Origin: Neptunomonas japonica JAMM 1380
GTDB lineage: Bacteria > Pseudomonadota > Gammaproteobacteria > Pseudomonadales > Balneatricaceae
Length of the DNA: 64,000 bases
NCBI RefSeq assembly: GCF_016592555.1
Contig: NZ_AP014546.1
Span: 1,054,001-1,118,000, forward strand
Direction of reading: 5' to 3'
In this document: piece after piece, positions 39,572 to 49,091 of the stretch
How the letters are laid out: the number at the start of each line of letters is the position of its first letter
Position numbering within the stretch: the stretch's first letter is position 1
Made by a program: the position numbers and the translations under genes
Notes under the pieces: generated by a model
Databases searched by the model: none
What the model was told of the DNA's origin: nothing
What the model saw: only the letters and a program-made list of their open reading frames with translations

Positions 39572-40794
39572 CTATACGACGGCACCTAATTGGAAAATTG
39601 GTAAATACATGGCTATTACAAGCCCTCCTACCAGGACTCCTAGAACAGACATAATCAGGGGCTCAATCAAGCTGGAGAGATTATCAACAGCATTATCTAC
39701 TTCTTCTTCATAAAAGCTGGCTACTTTATCGAGCATCATATCTAAAGAGCCTGCTTCCTCTCCAATAGCTATCATCTGTATTGCCATGTTAGGAAATACA
39801 CCTGTCATAGTGACTGCGTTTTGTAAGGATTGTCCAGTGGAAACACCATTACGTATTTGGATGATCGCTGTGCGGTATACAACGTTACCAGAAGCTCCTG
39901 CCGCAGAATCAAGCGCGCTGACTAACGGTACACCAGCTGCAAATGTAGTCGAAAGAGTACGAGCAAAACGAGCTATAGCTGCCTTGTGTAGTATTTCACC
40001 TAGTACAGGAAGCTTGAGTACAGCTCTATCTATGAAGTCTGCAAATTTTTGTGACCGTTCTTTGATTTTGACAAGTGTAAACCCAGTTAATGAAACAACT
40101 ACCAAAATAATAAACCAATATGCTTGAGCAAATACAGAAAGTTTGAGTACGAATTGTGTAAAGGCAGGTAATTCCGCACCAAAACTTGAGAAAACACTTT
40201 CGAATTGCGGTACGACCTTTACTAATAATATAGCCGATACGACTAAGCCAACAATTAAAACCGCTGCAGGGTAGGTCATTGCTTTTTTTATTTTTTCTTT
40301 AGTGACTCTACTTTTTCTTTGTAAGTGGCGATACGGTCAAGCATTGTCTCTAGTGCACCTGACTGTTCACCTGCGCTAACTAAACTACAATACAAGTCGT
40401 CAAAGTATTTTGGGTGGCCTTCAAGCGATGCTGCAAAATCTTGGCCGCCATTAACAGATGAGCGTATATCATTAATTAGTTCCTTCACTTTTGTTTTCTC
40501 AACACCGTTGGCAACAATATCCATGCCTTGAAGTAGTGGGACTCCAGCACGCATCATAGTAGCAATTTGGCGAGTGAAATAGGCTATATCTAGAGGCTTG
40601 ATAGCTGCGTTTTTATCACTAAAAAGGGATAGTGATGATTCTTTGGCAAGCTTTTTGGGTAGGATTCCCTGTTTGCGTAATAATGCTTTGGCAGTGGCTA
40701 GATCAACGGCATCAATTTTGCCTTTGCTAGTATTGCCGCTTTTATCTTTACCCTGCCAATTGTAGGTGACAGATTTTTTTTGTTTTGTAGCCAT
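39572..40794 (-). pseudogene. pilC: pilC, interrupted by a one-base frameshift in an A6 run
   Basis: Inner-membrane platform protein of the type IV pilus. The first frame runs from 40794 (MATKQKKSVTYNWQGKDKSG) to a stop at 40288-40290 after ATYKEKVESLKKK; the second begins AMTYPAAVLIVGLVVSAILL and runs to 39572, including FPNMAIQMIAIGEEAGSLD. The break is in a homopolymer: T6 at 40291-40296 on the plus strand. One more base gives ESLKKKIKKAMTYPAAV, the expected PilC sequence, and a 407-residue protein of normal length. Two GspF domains would be present. Sequencing error and phase variation are both possible. Confidence 0.9.
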
Positions 40795-40831
40795 GCAGTG
40801 TGATCTCTTTCAAGGCATTAAATTAAAGCCA

Positions 40832-42544
40832 TTAGGTCTTAATAACGCGATTCATTTCATCCAAGCTAGTAAGACCTTGTGCTACTTTATCTAACCCTGT
40901 TTGGCGAAGTGGCCTAAAACCTTGCTCTTGAGCAATACGGATAATATCTATAGAGGAGCCGTTGTTCATAATGACTTCAGCTATTTCTGGCGTCATGGGT
41001 AGCATTTCATAGATACCAACACGACCTTTATAGCCTCTGGTACATTTAGGGCATCCCTCTGGGTTTGCTTCATATAGATCAATACTACGAAGCTGTTCTG
41101 GAGAAAACCCTTCTTCTATTAAAGCAGCTTCTGGCACAGATGCAGGTTTTTTACAGGGTTCGCATAAACGACGTGCAAGGCGTTGTGCAATAATTAAGCT
41201 AACTGAGGTTGCAATGTTGAATGATGCAACACCCATATTACGTAAACGTGTTAATGTTTCAGGGGCGCTATTGGTGTGCAGGGTTGATAGAACCATATGC
41301 CCGGTTTGAGCCGCTTTTATGGCAATTTCGGCTGTTTCCAAATCACGTATTTCCCCTACCATGACAACATCAGGGTCTTGTCGCAAGAACGAGCGCAAAG
41401 CTTCTGCAAAGCTTAAACCGACTTTGGCGTTAACATGTACTTGGTTTATTCCTTCAAGGTTTATTTCGACAGGATCTTCGGCAGTAGAGATGTTTAACTC
41501 AGGAGTATTAAGAATATTAAGCCCTGTATAGAGGGTTACTGTTTTACCGCTACCGGTAGGACCAGTAACTAGTATCATTCCTTGCGGCTTATGCAGTGTG
41601 CTCATATACAGGTCGTTTTGCATTTGGCTAAAGCCTAAAGCATCTACTCCCATTTTAGCGCTGGAAGGGTCCAAAATACGTAAAACTATTTTTTCGCCCC
41701 AGAGTGTGGGGAGTGTATTCACACGAAAATCAATAGCGCGGTTCTTTGATATTTTCATTTTTATGCGCCCATCTTGCGGCATGCGTCGTTCAGAAATATC
41801 CATTTGTGACATGACTTTTAAGCGGGCTGACAAGCGTTTGGCAAGGTTGTTAGGCGGCTTGGCTATCTCTTGTAAAATACCATCGATACGGCTACGAATT
41901 CGGTAAGCTTTTTCGTAGGGTTCAAAGTGTATATCTGATGCACCTTTTTTAATGCAGTCTAGTAAGATTTTATTCACAAACCGTACAATAGGAGCATCTT
42001 TAGAAGCATCCTCACTGGTTTGTTCCTCTTCTTCTTTGCTGCTGCCGTCATCTATCTCTAGAGAATCTAAATCTGTGTCATCCAATTCTTCAAGAGCGGA
42101 GCCTTGGTCATCTAGGAAAGCCTCAATAAGCTGCTTGAGCTTATCTTCTTCAACGATGACGCCTTCGGTGGTTATTCCCGTGTGGAATTTAAACTCATCG
42201 AGTGCTTGGATATTCGTAGGATCAGCTAATGCAACATAAAGCCGGTTATCACGCTTTACTAAAGGGAGGGCGTGATGCTTGGAAATTAAATTATCAGCAA
42301 CCAGTCCTTGAGGGATAGATTCAGTGTTTATGCAGTTAAGGTCGAGTAATGGAAGGCCAAATTCATCAGATGCTGCACTTGCCGCACGGTGGGCAGTCAC
42401 TAAACGCTCATCAATTATATGACTGATAAAGGGTTTTTGAGAGGCGCGGGCTTTTTCAATGGCGTTGCGCGCTACATCAGCCGAAAAAACTCCATCTTTA
42501 ACCAGTCTTCTTGCCAAGCCGCTTAAAGGTTGCTGAACCTGCAT
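40832..42544 (-). CDS. pilB: Type IV pilus assembly ATPase PilB
   Basis: 570 residues. An N-terminal MshEN/GspE-N region is followed by the motor domain: Walker A GPTGSGKT at 328-335, Asp box and VMVGEIRDLETAEIAIKA, Walker B and HMVLSTLHTNSAPE. A zinc-binding four-cysteine region (CEPCKKP, CPKCTRG) is in the C-terminal part. PilB powers pilus extension. GGAGAG precedes its start. It diverges from pilA and heads pilB-pilC-pilD. Confidence 0.98.
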   Translation of the reverse strand: MQVQQPLSGLARRLVKDGVFSADVARNAIEKARASQKPFISHIIDERLVTAHRAASAASDEFGLPLLDLNCINTESIPQGLVADNLISKHHALPLVKRDNRLYVALADPTNIQALDEFKFHTGITTEGVIVEEDKLKQLIEAFLDDQGSALEELDDTDLDSLEIDDGSSKEEEEQTSEDASKDAPIVRFVNKILLDCIKKGASDIHFEPYEKAYRIRSRIDGILQEIAKPPNNLAKRLSARLKVMSQMDISERRMPQDGRIKMKISKNRAIDFRVNTLPTLWGEKIVLRILDPSSAKMGVDALGFSQMQNDLYMSTLHKPQGMILVTGPTGSGKTVTLYTGLNILNTPELNISTAEDPVEINLEGINQVHVNAKVGLSFAEALRSFLRQDPDVVMVGEIRDLETAEIAIKAAQTGHMVLSTLHTNSAPETLTRLRNMGVASFNIATSVSLIIAQRLARRLCEPCKKPASVPEAALIEEGFSPEQLRSIDLYEANPEGCPKCTRGYKGRVGIYEMLPMTPEIAEVIMNNGSSIDIIRIAQEQGFRPLRQTGLDKVAQGLTSLDEMNRVIKT

Positions 42545-42898
42545 TATCTCTCCTTAGTTTTACTGTAATTACTAGTTCCATTACTTTTGTCATTATTCTA
42601 GTTCTGAGAACCACATGAGAGGCTGCATATTAATTTAGTTTAAATTTGGATATAACTCCTCCACAAGACGTTAATAATTATAGGCTAAAATCCTTATAGC
42701 AACATCATTTACTGCAGCGCTTAAATAAAGGTGAGATTTTTATATTAGATTTAATCAATTTTTTTCTTGTGTCTGTGGAAATTACAAAAAGCTGGTCTAC
42801 ACTGGTCAGTAAGTAGCACTTGTACAGAGGAATCGATACAAGGGAATACGGATTTACCAACTTAATTTGAGTTTCGAAAAATCGCTGGAGAAGTACAA
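42545..42898. other. Divergent pilB-pilA intergenic region
   Basis: 354 bases without a gene. It must hold promoters for both pilB (minus) and pilA (plus). The one site I can point to is the candidate sigma-54 element at 42803-42818. No hairpin of note was seen. Confidence 0.6.
42803..42818 (+). promoter_or_regulatory. Candidate sigma-54 promoter of pilA
   Basis: TGG at 42803-42805 and GC at 42816-42817 have exactly ten bases between GG and GC (TGGTCAGTAAGTAGCA), as required for -24/-12 promoters, though CAC and TTGC are only partly matched. pilA is RpoN/PilR-dependent in Pseudomonas; whether that holds here is inference. Confidence 0.4.
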
Positions 42899-43354
42899 AT
42901 GAGAAATATGAATAAACAACAAGGTTTTACATTGATCGAGCTGATGATTGTAGTTGCGATTATTGGTATTTTGGCAGCGATCGCATTGCCTGCTTATCAG
43001 GATTATACGTCTAAAGCTCAGGTATCAGGATCACTTGCAGAAATATCAGCAGCTAAAATAAACATTGAAGAAAAAATTGGTCAAGGTGTTAGTGCATCAG
43101 ATGCAACAGCTTTATCAGGAACTAGTATTGCTGTGTTAAAAGAGTTAGGTTTCTCTGCAGCATCTTCTCAACGCTGTACTGTATATACCTCAGCTGTAGC
43201 AACTACAGGAGCTGCTTCAATCCAGTGTACTATGGCTGGTAGCCCTGATGTGATTGGTAAAACAATTACGTGGACACGTGCTACTTCTGGTGTTTGGTCA
43301 TGTGCAAATACTGCTCCGAACAGAATTTCTCCTAAAACATGTCCAGGTGCTTGA
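42899..43354 (+). CDS. pilA: Type IV major pilin PilA
   Basis: 151 residues from the ATG at 42899 (GGAG eight bases upstream). The leader of nine residues ends in Gly, and the mature protein begins [20 protein letters not shown], with the invariant Glu5 and the hydrophobic N-terminal helix. Four cysteines are in the globular part; the last pair (WSC ... KTCPG) makes the usual C-terminal disulfide loop, and an earlier pair (RCTVY, IQCTM) may make a second. PilA is the filament subunit processed by PilD. Followed by a clear terminator. Confidence 0.98.
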   Translation: MRNMNKQQGFTLIELMIVVAIIGILAAIALPAYQDYTSKAQVSGSLAEISAAKINIEEKIGQGVSASDATALSGTSIAVLKELGFSAASSQRCTVYTSAVATTGAASIQCTMAGSPDVIGKTITWTRATSGVWSCANTAPNRISPKTCPGA

Positions 43355-43684
43355 TTAGAGGCTGAGGTGCTGATGGTGTAGCATGCAGAGTGTGTATTCC
43401 TGAAGCCATAATTGACCCTATGTTTCAAATTAAGAAGACCGCAATAGCGGTCTTTTTTATTGATTCTATTTTAATGATTTTAGGTTGATGTCTTGATTTT
43501 ATAAATAGGGTGTTTGTAGTAACGGCTGTATAGTTATTAAGGAATAGTTTTCAAAATTAAAATAGTTACTATTGAGTTTATGGTAGTGAGGTTTTGATTT
43601 AAATAATCTAAACTACGCCTATTGCATATCAAATTTAATCAATTAAACTCGTTGGCTGAATCCTGTATCCGGTCATCATTAATT
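43355..43684. other. Intergenic region after pilA
   Basis: 330 bases. It contains the pilA terminator (43435-43458). The remainder is AT-rich with no convincing gene or repeat; a promoter for the small gene at 43685 probably lies near its end but I cannot define it. Confidence 0.6.
43435..43458 (+). terminator. Rho-independent terminator of pilA
   Basis: AAGACCGC (43435-43442) pairs with GCGGTCTT (43447-43454) around AATA; a run of T continues to 43458. Confidence 0.9.
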
Positions 43685-44032
43685 ATGAAGCGTACAATAA
43701 TTATCCTCCTTATCGCTGCTTGCGTAGCTGTTACTTTATATATCAATCAGACAAAAAAACTAATACCCCCTGAGGTTAAAGCAAAGATTGAGCAGACTTT
43801 ATTGGATGATGTTTTGTTTCCTGCACGTCCTGTATGGTGGAGTGATGATAAAATTCTTGCAGTAGGTATCGCATCAGAAAGCATGACGGGTAATGCCGCA
43901 GCTGAGAAAGCATGTCAGTTACTTAAAAACCGTTCATTGCCTATCTCCGGGTTAATTATTGAAGTTTACGATGTGATTAAAATTCAAAAGGCCGATGACT
44001 GGAGCCTGTTAGGCTCAGGCAAGTGCCCGTAA
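43685..44032 (+). CDS. Small membrane-anchored protein of unknown function
   Basis: 115 residues from the ATG at 43685. It has an N-terminal signal-anchor helix (MKRTIIILLIAACVAVTLYI) and a soluble domain of about 90 residues, presumably periplasmic, with PARPVWWSDDKILAVGIASE and KACQLLKNRSLP, and a C-terminal SGKCP. Two cysteines could form a disulfide. I do not recognise the family. An upstream TTG (43622) would add a non-hydrophobic stretch and is not favoured. No strong ribosome-binding site was seen. Confidence 0.6.
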   Translation: MKRTIIILLIAACVAVTLYINQTKKLIPPEVKAKIEQTLLDDVLFPARPVWWSDDKILAVGIASESMTGNAAAEKACQLLKNRSLPISGLIIEVYDVIKIQKADDWSLLGSGKCP

Positions 44033-44075
44033 GGTAGGATTTTACACTGTAAACAACATATTATAATGACAAAAA

Positions 44076-44104
44076 ATGCAGCTATTTCTTATTGATGGCT
44101 GCAT
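44076..44104. terminator. Possible bidirectional terminator
   Basis: ATGCAGC (44076-44082) and GCTGCAT (44098-44104) form a seven-bp stem, flanked by A6 and a T-rich stretch, between two convergent small genes. Confidence 0.45.
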
Positions 44105-44110
44105 ATTTAA

Positions 44111-44500
44111 TTATATTAAGAATTGGTTTTTAAACCATCCCCACAGCCCTAAAGAGTAGTTTGGGAATAGGTCTATGCCCAATGCGGACTTAATCAAATA
44201 AAGAACGATAAGTCCAAGCAATGTAGCGAAAGTTAAAAAAATAGCTATCGCCAATGTCGTGGCCATGCGTGATAATTCTTGTTCACGCCTTGTTAGATCG
44301 CGTTTATTTCTACCTGCTAGAAAAACAAAATAATAACGCCAGCGCCAGATGCGTAGAGTACCGCGTAGGTCTATTTTGTGTTGTCCCCATTTTCTTGCGC
44401 CAAAGGCTACTTTTAGGGCAGACAGCTGCTCTTGGCTAAAAGATTCTTTTAGGTCATCAGGTAAGCGTTCTTTCAAACCATTAATAAAAGAGTCGTTCAC
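44111..44500 (-). CDS. Conserved small membrane protein of unknown function
   Basis: 129 residues. A polar N-terminal half with KVAFGARKWGQHKIDLRGTL then WRWRYYFVFLAGRNKRD, followed by one long hydrophobic region (MATTLAIAIFLTFATLLGLI plus VLYLIKSALGI). A positively charged segment (NKRDLTRREQE) precedes the helix. I do not recognise a function. It lies 32 bases after nadC on the same strand, so it is probably cotranscribed with it. A hypothetical gene lies in the nadC-ampD neighbourhood of Pseudomonas too, but I cannot confirm orthology. Confidence 0.75.
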   Translation of the reverse strand: MNDSFINGLKERLPDDLKESFSQEQLSALKVAFGARKWGQHKIDLRGTLRIWRWRYYFVFLAGRNKRDLTRREQELSRMATTLAIAIFLTFATLLGLIVLYLIKSALGIDLFPNYSLGLWGWFKNQFLI

Positions 44501-44532
44501 TACTAATCATTGCCTTTAAGGTAGATAGTTGG

Positions 44533-45387
44533 TTAGATCAAACGCATGGATAAGTCGGTTGCACGACAGTGCTTTGTTAGTGCGCCAATTGATATGTAGT
44601 CAACACCCGTCATAGCTATTGGTACTAGGGTCTCGTCCGTAATGTTACCTGAGGCTTCTAATTTAGCTTGGGAGTTTTTTGTTAATGCTTGGTTGATAGA
44701 CACGGCTTCGCGCATTTCATCTTCTGTGAAATTATCGAGCATTATAATATCGGCTTTAGCTGTTAGCGCTTGCTGAAACTGTTCAAGAGACTCAACTTCA
44801 ACTTCAACTTTTTTATTAGGAGCATTTTTCTTCGCTGTTTCAATAGCTTGAGCTATACCGCCGCATGCCATGATGTGGTTTTCTTTAATCAAAAATGCAT
44901 CATAAAGGCCGATACGATGGTTATAACATCCTCCACAAGTAACAGCATATTTTTGTGCTATGCGTAGGCCAGGTATTGTTTTTCGGGTATCGAGTAAGCG
45001 AACAGAGGTGCTGGCTACTTTATCAGCGTACTGCTGGCTAATAGTTGCGGTACCTGAAAGTGTTTGTAAAAAATTAAGAGCACATCGTTCTGCTGTTAGT
45101 AGTGAACGAGCCGACCCTGTGGCAGTAAAGAGAACTTGGTCTGGCTTTACTCGGTCGCCGTCTTTTACTTGCCATTGGATTTGCATGTCAGGGTCTACTT
45201 GATTAAACACCTCATCAACCCATGCGGTACCACTGATCACTGCTGATTCGCGTGAAATAACACGTGCTGTTGCTTGCTCTGTTTGAGGAATTAACATGGC
45301 AGTGATATCGCCAGTACCAACATCTTCAGCTAATGCGGCAGTGGCGTTAGCGAAAATAACAGGTTTAAGGTCAGTGGTTGTTAGCAT
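44533..45387 (-). CDS. nadC: Nicotinate-nucleotide pyrophosphorylase (carboxylating) NadC
   Basis: 284 residues. [35 protein letters not shown] and [20 protein letters not shown] are the family motifs binding quinolinate and [19 protein letters not shown] and IMLDNFT complete the barrel. It converts quinolinate to nicotinate mononucleotide in de novo NAD synthesis. Divergent from ampD with 119 bases between. Confidence 0.98.
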   Translation of the reverse strand: MLTTTDLKPVIFANATAALAEDVGTGDITAMLIPQTEQATARVISRESAVISGTAWVDEVFNQVDPDMQIQWQVKDGDRVKPDQVLFTATGSARSLLTAERCALNFLQTLSGTATISQQYADKVASTSVRLLDTRKTIPGLRIAQKYAVTCGGCYNHRIGLYDAFLIKENHIMACGGIAQAIETAKKNAPNKKVEVEVESLEQFQQALTAKADIIMLDNFTEDEMREAVSINQALTKNSQAKLEASGNITDETLVPIAMTGVDYISIGALTKHCRATDLSMRLI

Positions 45388-45506
45388 GACGGTCCGGCCT
45401 TTTGAGTAAAGGGTTATGTAAATGGTCGAATAAACTTTACGTGGTAAAATACGTAAATTAAATGAATAACGATTTTAACTGAATAGTATCAAGGCGAGTA
45501 GGTAAA

Positions 45507-46082
45507 GTGCTGAAAACAGCTTATAAAGTTCACGATGGGCGATTAGAAGGTAGTCGGTGGTGTCCATCGCCCAATTATAATGAGCGTGCGTCACAGGCCA
45601 ATATTGATGTGTTGGTGATTCACAACATTAGTCTACCTCCCGCACAGTTCTGTAATGGCTATATTGAGGCATTTTTTCAAAATCGTTTGCCGGTGAGTGA
45701 GCATTCATACTTCGCCGAAATTGCTGAGTTACAGGTGTCGGCTCATCTATTGGTTACACGCAATGGAGATGTGATTCAGTTTGTTAATTTGAATGATAGG
45801 GCTTGGCATGCGGGAGAGTCTTGCTTTGAAGGGAGAGTTAACTGCAATGACTTCTCTATAGGCATTGAGATGGAAGGTACTGATGATTTGCCCTACACCT
45901 ATACACAATATCAAGTGCTTGCTCGTGTAGCAAACTCGCTTATAGAGGCTTATCCTCAGATTAGTAGGAATTCAATTGTTGGTCATGTTGATATTGCACC
46001 GGGAAGAAAGACTGATCCAGGAGACTCATTTAATTGGCTTTATTTTGAACAGCTTTTTTGTGAGTTCAAGCCCAAGTCTTAG
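45507..46082 (+). CDS. ampD: 1,6-anhydro-MurNAc-L-alanine amidase AmpD
   Basis: 191 residues, N-acetylmuramoyl-L-alanine amidase type 2 fold. SRWCPSPNYNER and VLVIHNISLPP (first zinc His), WHAGESCFEG, NDFSIGIEMEGTDDLPYT, and VGHVDIAPGRKTDPGDSFNW (remaining zinc/catalytic residues H, K, D) are present. AmpD recycles cell-wall fragments in the cytoplasm. The start is the GTG at 45507 with AGG just upstream; no in-frame ATG is near. Confidence 0.96.
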   Translation: MLKTAYKVHDGRLEGSRWCPSPNYNERASQANIDVLVIHNISLPPAQFCNGYIEAFFQNRLPVSEHSYFAEIAELQVSAHLLVTRNGDVIQFVNLNDRAWHAGESCFEGRVNCNDFSIGIEMEGTDDLPYTYTQYQVLARVANSLIEAYPQISRNSIVGHVDIAPGRKTDPGDSFNWLYFEQLFCEFKPKS

Positions 46083-46158
46083 AATTTCTGATTGGGTGCT
46101 TTTTGAGAAGCGAACGCTATTCTTAAGTACAGTTTTATCGACGTATTAACGCTATAAC

Positions 46159-46173
46159 TGATAATTGTTTTCA
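46159..46173 (+). promoter_or_regulatory. Fur box upstream of fbpC
   Basis: TGATAATTGTTTTCA matches the 7-1-7 Fur consensus TGATAAT-N-ATTATCA at 12 of 14 positions. It lies 44 bases before the fbpC ATG, next to a TATTAT (46176-46181) that could be the -10 box. Confidence 0.7.
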
Positions 46174-46217
46174 TCTATTATACGTTTTCTAATATCAGCA
46201 TACTTGGTTGTTTTCAC

Positions 46218-47267
46218 ATGTCTTCATTGTTATCTGTTGAGTCTCTTTCATGCTCGTATGCCAATCAATTGATTGTTGAAGGTGTTAGTTTTTCAATCAA
46301 TGAAGGAGAAATTGCTTGTTTGCTAGGCCCAAGTGGTTGCGGTAAGACGACCTTATTGCGTGCATTGGCTGGTTTTAATACGGTTACTTCTGGCTCTATC
46401 TATATGCAAGGACAGCAAGTTTCATCTAAAAGTACAACGTTACCACCTGAAAAACGCCAAATGGGAATGGTCTTTCAAGACTATGCACTTTTCCCTCATT
46501 TAAGCGTTGCTGATAATATTGCTTTTGGTCTTAAAAAAAACTCAAAAGCTGATAAGACCGCTATTATCCAGTCTATGCTGCAACTAGTTCGGTTACCGGA
46601 CTTATCAAAACGTTATCCTCATGAGCTTTCAGGTGGTCAGCAGCAGCGTGTAGCATTAGCTAGGGCCCTGGCTTCTCGCCCTCGGCTATTGCTAATGGAT
46701 GAGCCTTTTTCAAACTTAGATACAGAGATGCGTAAAGAGCTTTCGTTAGAAGTTCGTGACATTATAAAGCAGCAGGGAATAGCAGCAGTAGTTGTAACAC
46801 ATGATCAAGAAGAAGCATTCGTGATTAGTGATGTACTGGGAATTTTGGCAGATGGAAAGCTGCAGCAATGGGGTACTGCTGAATCTCTTTATTACACACC
46901 TGAAACTGTGCAAGTTGCTAAATTTGTTGGCGAAGGTGAGTTGTTTGAAGGGGTATGTATGTCCGAAACCAAAGTGCAGACAGAGCTTGGGCTGCTGGAG
47001 TTTGCAGAGCCGCTTTTGTTGGATCGACAGCAAGCAGTGAACTTATTTATCCGCCCTGCTGATGTCTCTCCTATAGTTGATAATAATGGGCACGCGACAG
47101 CGCAAGTGTTGAGTAGAGAGTTTATGGGCGAAGCTACACGTTACCTTCTAAAGCTCGAGTCAGGAAGAACCACTTCAGCACTAGTCAGAGAGTTACTACC
47201 ATTTAAAATTGGTGATGTAGTCGGAATTGAAGTAGCTGTGCATCGGCCAATTGCTTTTCCAATTTAA
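46218..47267 (+). CDS. fbpC: Iron(III) ABC transporter ATP-binding protein FbpC-like
   Basis: 349 residues. Walker A GPSGCGKT (37-44), Q-loop VFQDYALFPHLSV, signature LSGGQQQRVALARAL, Walker B LLLMDEPFSNLD and the H-loop VVVTHDQEEAF are complete. A C-terminal TOBE-like regulatory domain (about 240-349) follows, as in FbpC/PotA-type ATPases. The matching permease and binding protein genes (fbpB, fbpA) are on the opposite strand beyond one intervening gene. A Fur box lies upstream. Iron is the likely substrate. Confidence 0.9.
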   Translation: MSSLLSVESLSCSYANQLIVEGVSFSINEGEIACLLGPSGCGKTTLLRALAGFNTVTSGSIYMQGQQVSSKSTTLPPEKRQMGMVFQDYALFPHLSVADNIAFGLKKNSKADKTAIIQSMLQLVRLPDLSKRYPHELSGGQQQRVALARALASRPRLLLMDEPFSNLDTEMRKELSLEVRDIIKQQGIAAVVVTHDQEEAFVISDVLGILADGKLQQWGTAESLYYTPETVQVAKFVGEGELFEGVCMSETKVQTELGLLEFAEPLLLDRQQAVNLFIRPADVSPIVDNNGHATAQVLSREFMGEATRYLLKLESGRTTSALVRELLPFKIGDVVGIEVAVHRPIAFPI

Positions 47268-47351
47268 TATAAACTATTTTTTATGAGCTATTCTTTAGGT
47301 TAATTAAAATGTGCATATTCATAAGGTATATGCAATTACTATAAATAAGGA

Positions 47352-49061
47352 ATGCTTTTGCGTACTTCTTTAATTAACCAATCTTTTTTCACAGCAACTA
47401 TTTTCTTGTTTTTTTCTTCTTTTTACTTTCGAACGAACTTAGGTGGACAAGGTCTGTTTCTTCCATTTAATTCTGTTGTATGGATTGCTGTAGCTCTAAT
47501 TCTTGCTCTTGCAGTTTTGCGGATGTGGCAGCAACAGGTTATCAGGCTGCCAGCTTATTTTGGCTTAATTATAGCGATGCCGTTATTGATAATGCTAACC
47601 GGTTTTATTGTGGGGTTGGAGCAGCCGCTTTCATGGATGCTACGTATATCGGCTATTTTGCTTGGCTTTTTTCTTTTCTTTGGGTTGTTTCAATTCAATG
47701 CTTCAAGGCGTGATATTCAGAGTGCTTTGTATATTCTATGTGGTGTATTGTCGTTACATGCTTTCGTTGGGCTAATACAGCTAATGCCGGGCACGTTATT
47801 GTCTGAGTTGGTTCCTAATCCCGGTAACCAAATAGCGCTGGGTTTTTTTCAACAACCTAACCTACAGGCAAGCCTCATGGCTACAGCAGTAGTGCTGTCA
47901 GTTTTTATGTTAAGTGCTCCTGATTTTAGTAATCGCCCTTTGTGGGTTAAGTTGTTGCCTGTCTTTTGCATGTTGCTGTCAGCTTTTGTGCTGCTGAGTG
48001 CTGGGTCACGTATAGGTATTTTAGGAGGTGGTGTCGGACTAGTTCTTATAACTTTGTCTCGTTATAGTCTGCTTAAGTACCGAAAATTCTGGACAGTAGG
48101 TATATTTGGGGCATTACTAATTGGAGGCAGTGCTGGTTTATTTATTAACGAAGGAGCGTTACGTGCTTATTCTAAAATGGAACAGCTTGCAGAAGAAGGG
48201 CAGGACATTAGAAAAGATGTTTATCTTATTAGCTGGGAGGTCATTAAAGATAAACCGCTATTAGGGCATGGAATTGGTAGTTTTCAACGAGTGTTTCATA
48301 ATAAAGCTGCTGAGTATCAACTGGAAGCGCAAGGCTTTAATCTCGGAGTACGCTTTTCGCATCCTCATAATGAGTTTCTTCTGTGGGGTGTTGAAAGTGG
48401 TGCTGTAGGCTTATTCGCTTTTTTGTTTGGTGTCGTAGCTGTTTGTCGTCAGCTTCTTTCCTTGGGGTGGCAGCGAGGGGGGGCAATGGCTTCGATATTA
48501 CTTCCCATGGCCTTGCATACTCAAGTTGAGCACCCTTTTTATGTGTCCGCTTATCACTGGGTTATTTTCTTATTCTTGTTGTTTGTTGTTTTTCAAACTA
48601 GGTGCAAAACTTATCCTTTGTACCTAAGTATTGCAGCAGGGTGGTTAGTGCGAGGGGGGGCGGTTCTGTTATTAATGGTCGTACTTTGGTTTAGCAGTAC
48701 AGCGCTTTATTACTCTCATCATATCGTCTATGTTTTATATTCGGGCCATGCTAAACCTGAAGAACTTAGATCAATTAGTAAACATCCTTTTTTTACTAAT
48801 GTAGCTACCCGCTATCTATTGGAAAGCCTTTCTAACACTGAAAAAATTAGTCATGGAACTACTTTTACATTGGACTATGCTCGATGGATGGAAAATAGCC
48901 TTCGAGATGAACCTGACATTTCTGTATTTTTAGAACTGATTCGTGCCTATAACTACTTGGGGGATTCTGAAAAAAAGAAGAATACTGTTGATCGTGCTTT
49001 ATACTTATACCGTGATAACCCCTTAATATTGGCAGCTTCTAAAGAAATATTAGTAGATTAA
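47352..49061 (+). CDS. PglL/TfpO-like O-oligosaccharyltransferase (Wzy_C family)
   Basis: 569 residues, about twelve membrane helices, with a large periplasmic loop holding GHGIGSFQRVF and FSHPHNEFLLWGVESGAVGL, the Wzy_C motif of O-antigen ligases and pilin glycosyltransferases (the His-Asn-Glu core). A C-terminal soluble part (from about 470) resembles the PglL C-terminal region. With pilA in the neighbourhood, a role in pilin or general protein O-glycosylation is likelier than LPS ligation, but this is inference. The AAGGA site abuts the ATG at 47352, so an in-frame TTG at 47358 (six bases downstream of it) may be the real start. Confidence 0.82.
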   Translation: MLLRTSLINQSFFTATIFLFFSSFYFRTNLGGQGLFLPFNSVVWIAVALILALAVLRMWQQQVIRLPAYFGLIIAMPLLIMLTGFIVGLEQPLSWMLRISAILLGFFLFFGLFQFNASRRDIQSALYILCGVLSLHAFVGLIQLMPGTLLSELVPNPGNQIALGFFQQPNLQASLMATAVVLSVFMLSAPDFSNRPLWVKLLPVFCMLLSAFVLLSAGSRIGILGGGVGLVLITLSRYSLLKYRKFWTVGIFGALLIGGSAGLFINEGALRAYSKMEQLAEEGQDIRKDVYLISWEVIKDKPLLGHGIGSFQRVFHNKAAEYQLEAQGFNLGVRFSHPHNEFLLWGVESGAVGLFAFLFGVVAVCRQLLSLGWQRGGAMASILLPMALHTQVEHPFYVSAYHWVIFLFLLFVVFQTRCKTYPLYLSIAAGWLVRGGAVLLLMVVLWFSSTALYYSHHIVYVLYSGHAKPEELRSISKHPFFTNVATRYLLESLSNTEKISHGTTFTLDYARWMENSLRDEPDISVFLELIRAYNYLGDSEKKKNTVDRALYLYRDNPLILAASKEILVD

Positions 49062-49091
49062 GGTTGTGAATATTTTATGAGATCTGCCGAT

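Noticed and set aside
39572..40279. Treating the two pilC pieces as separate genes
   Set aside because: They abut, are in neighbouring frames and together make one normal-length PilC with an exact family match at the join.
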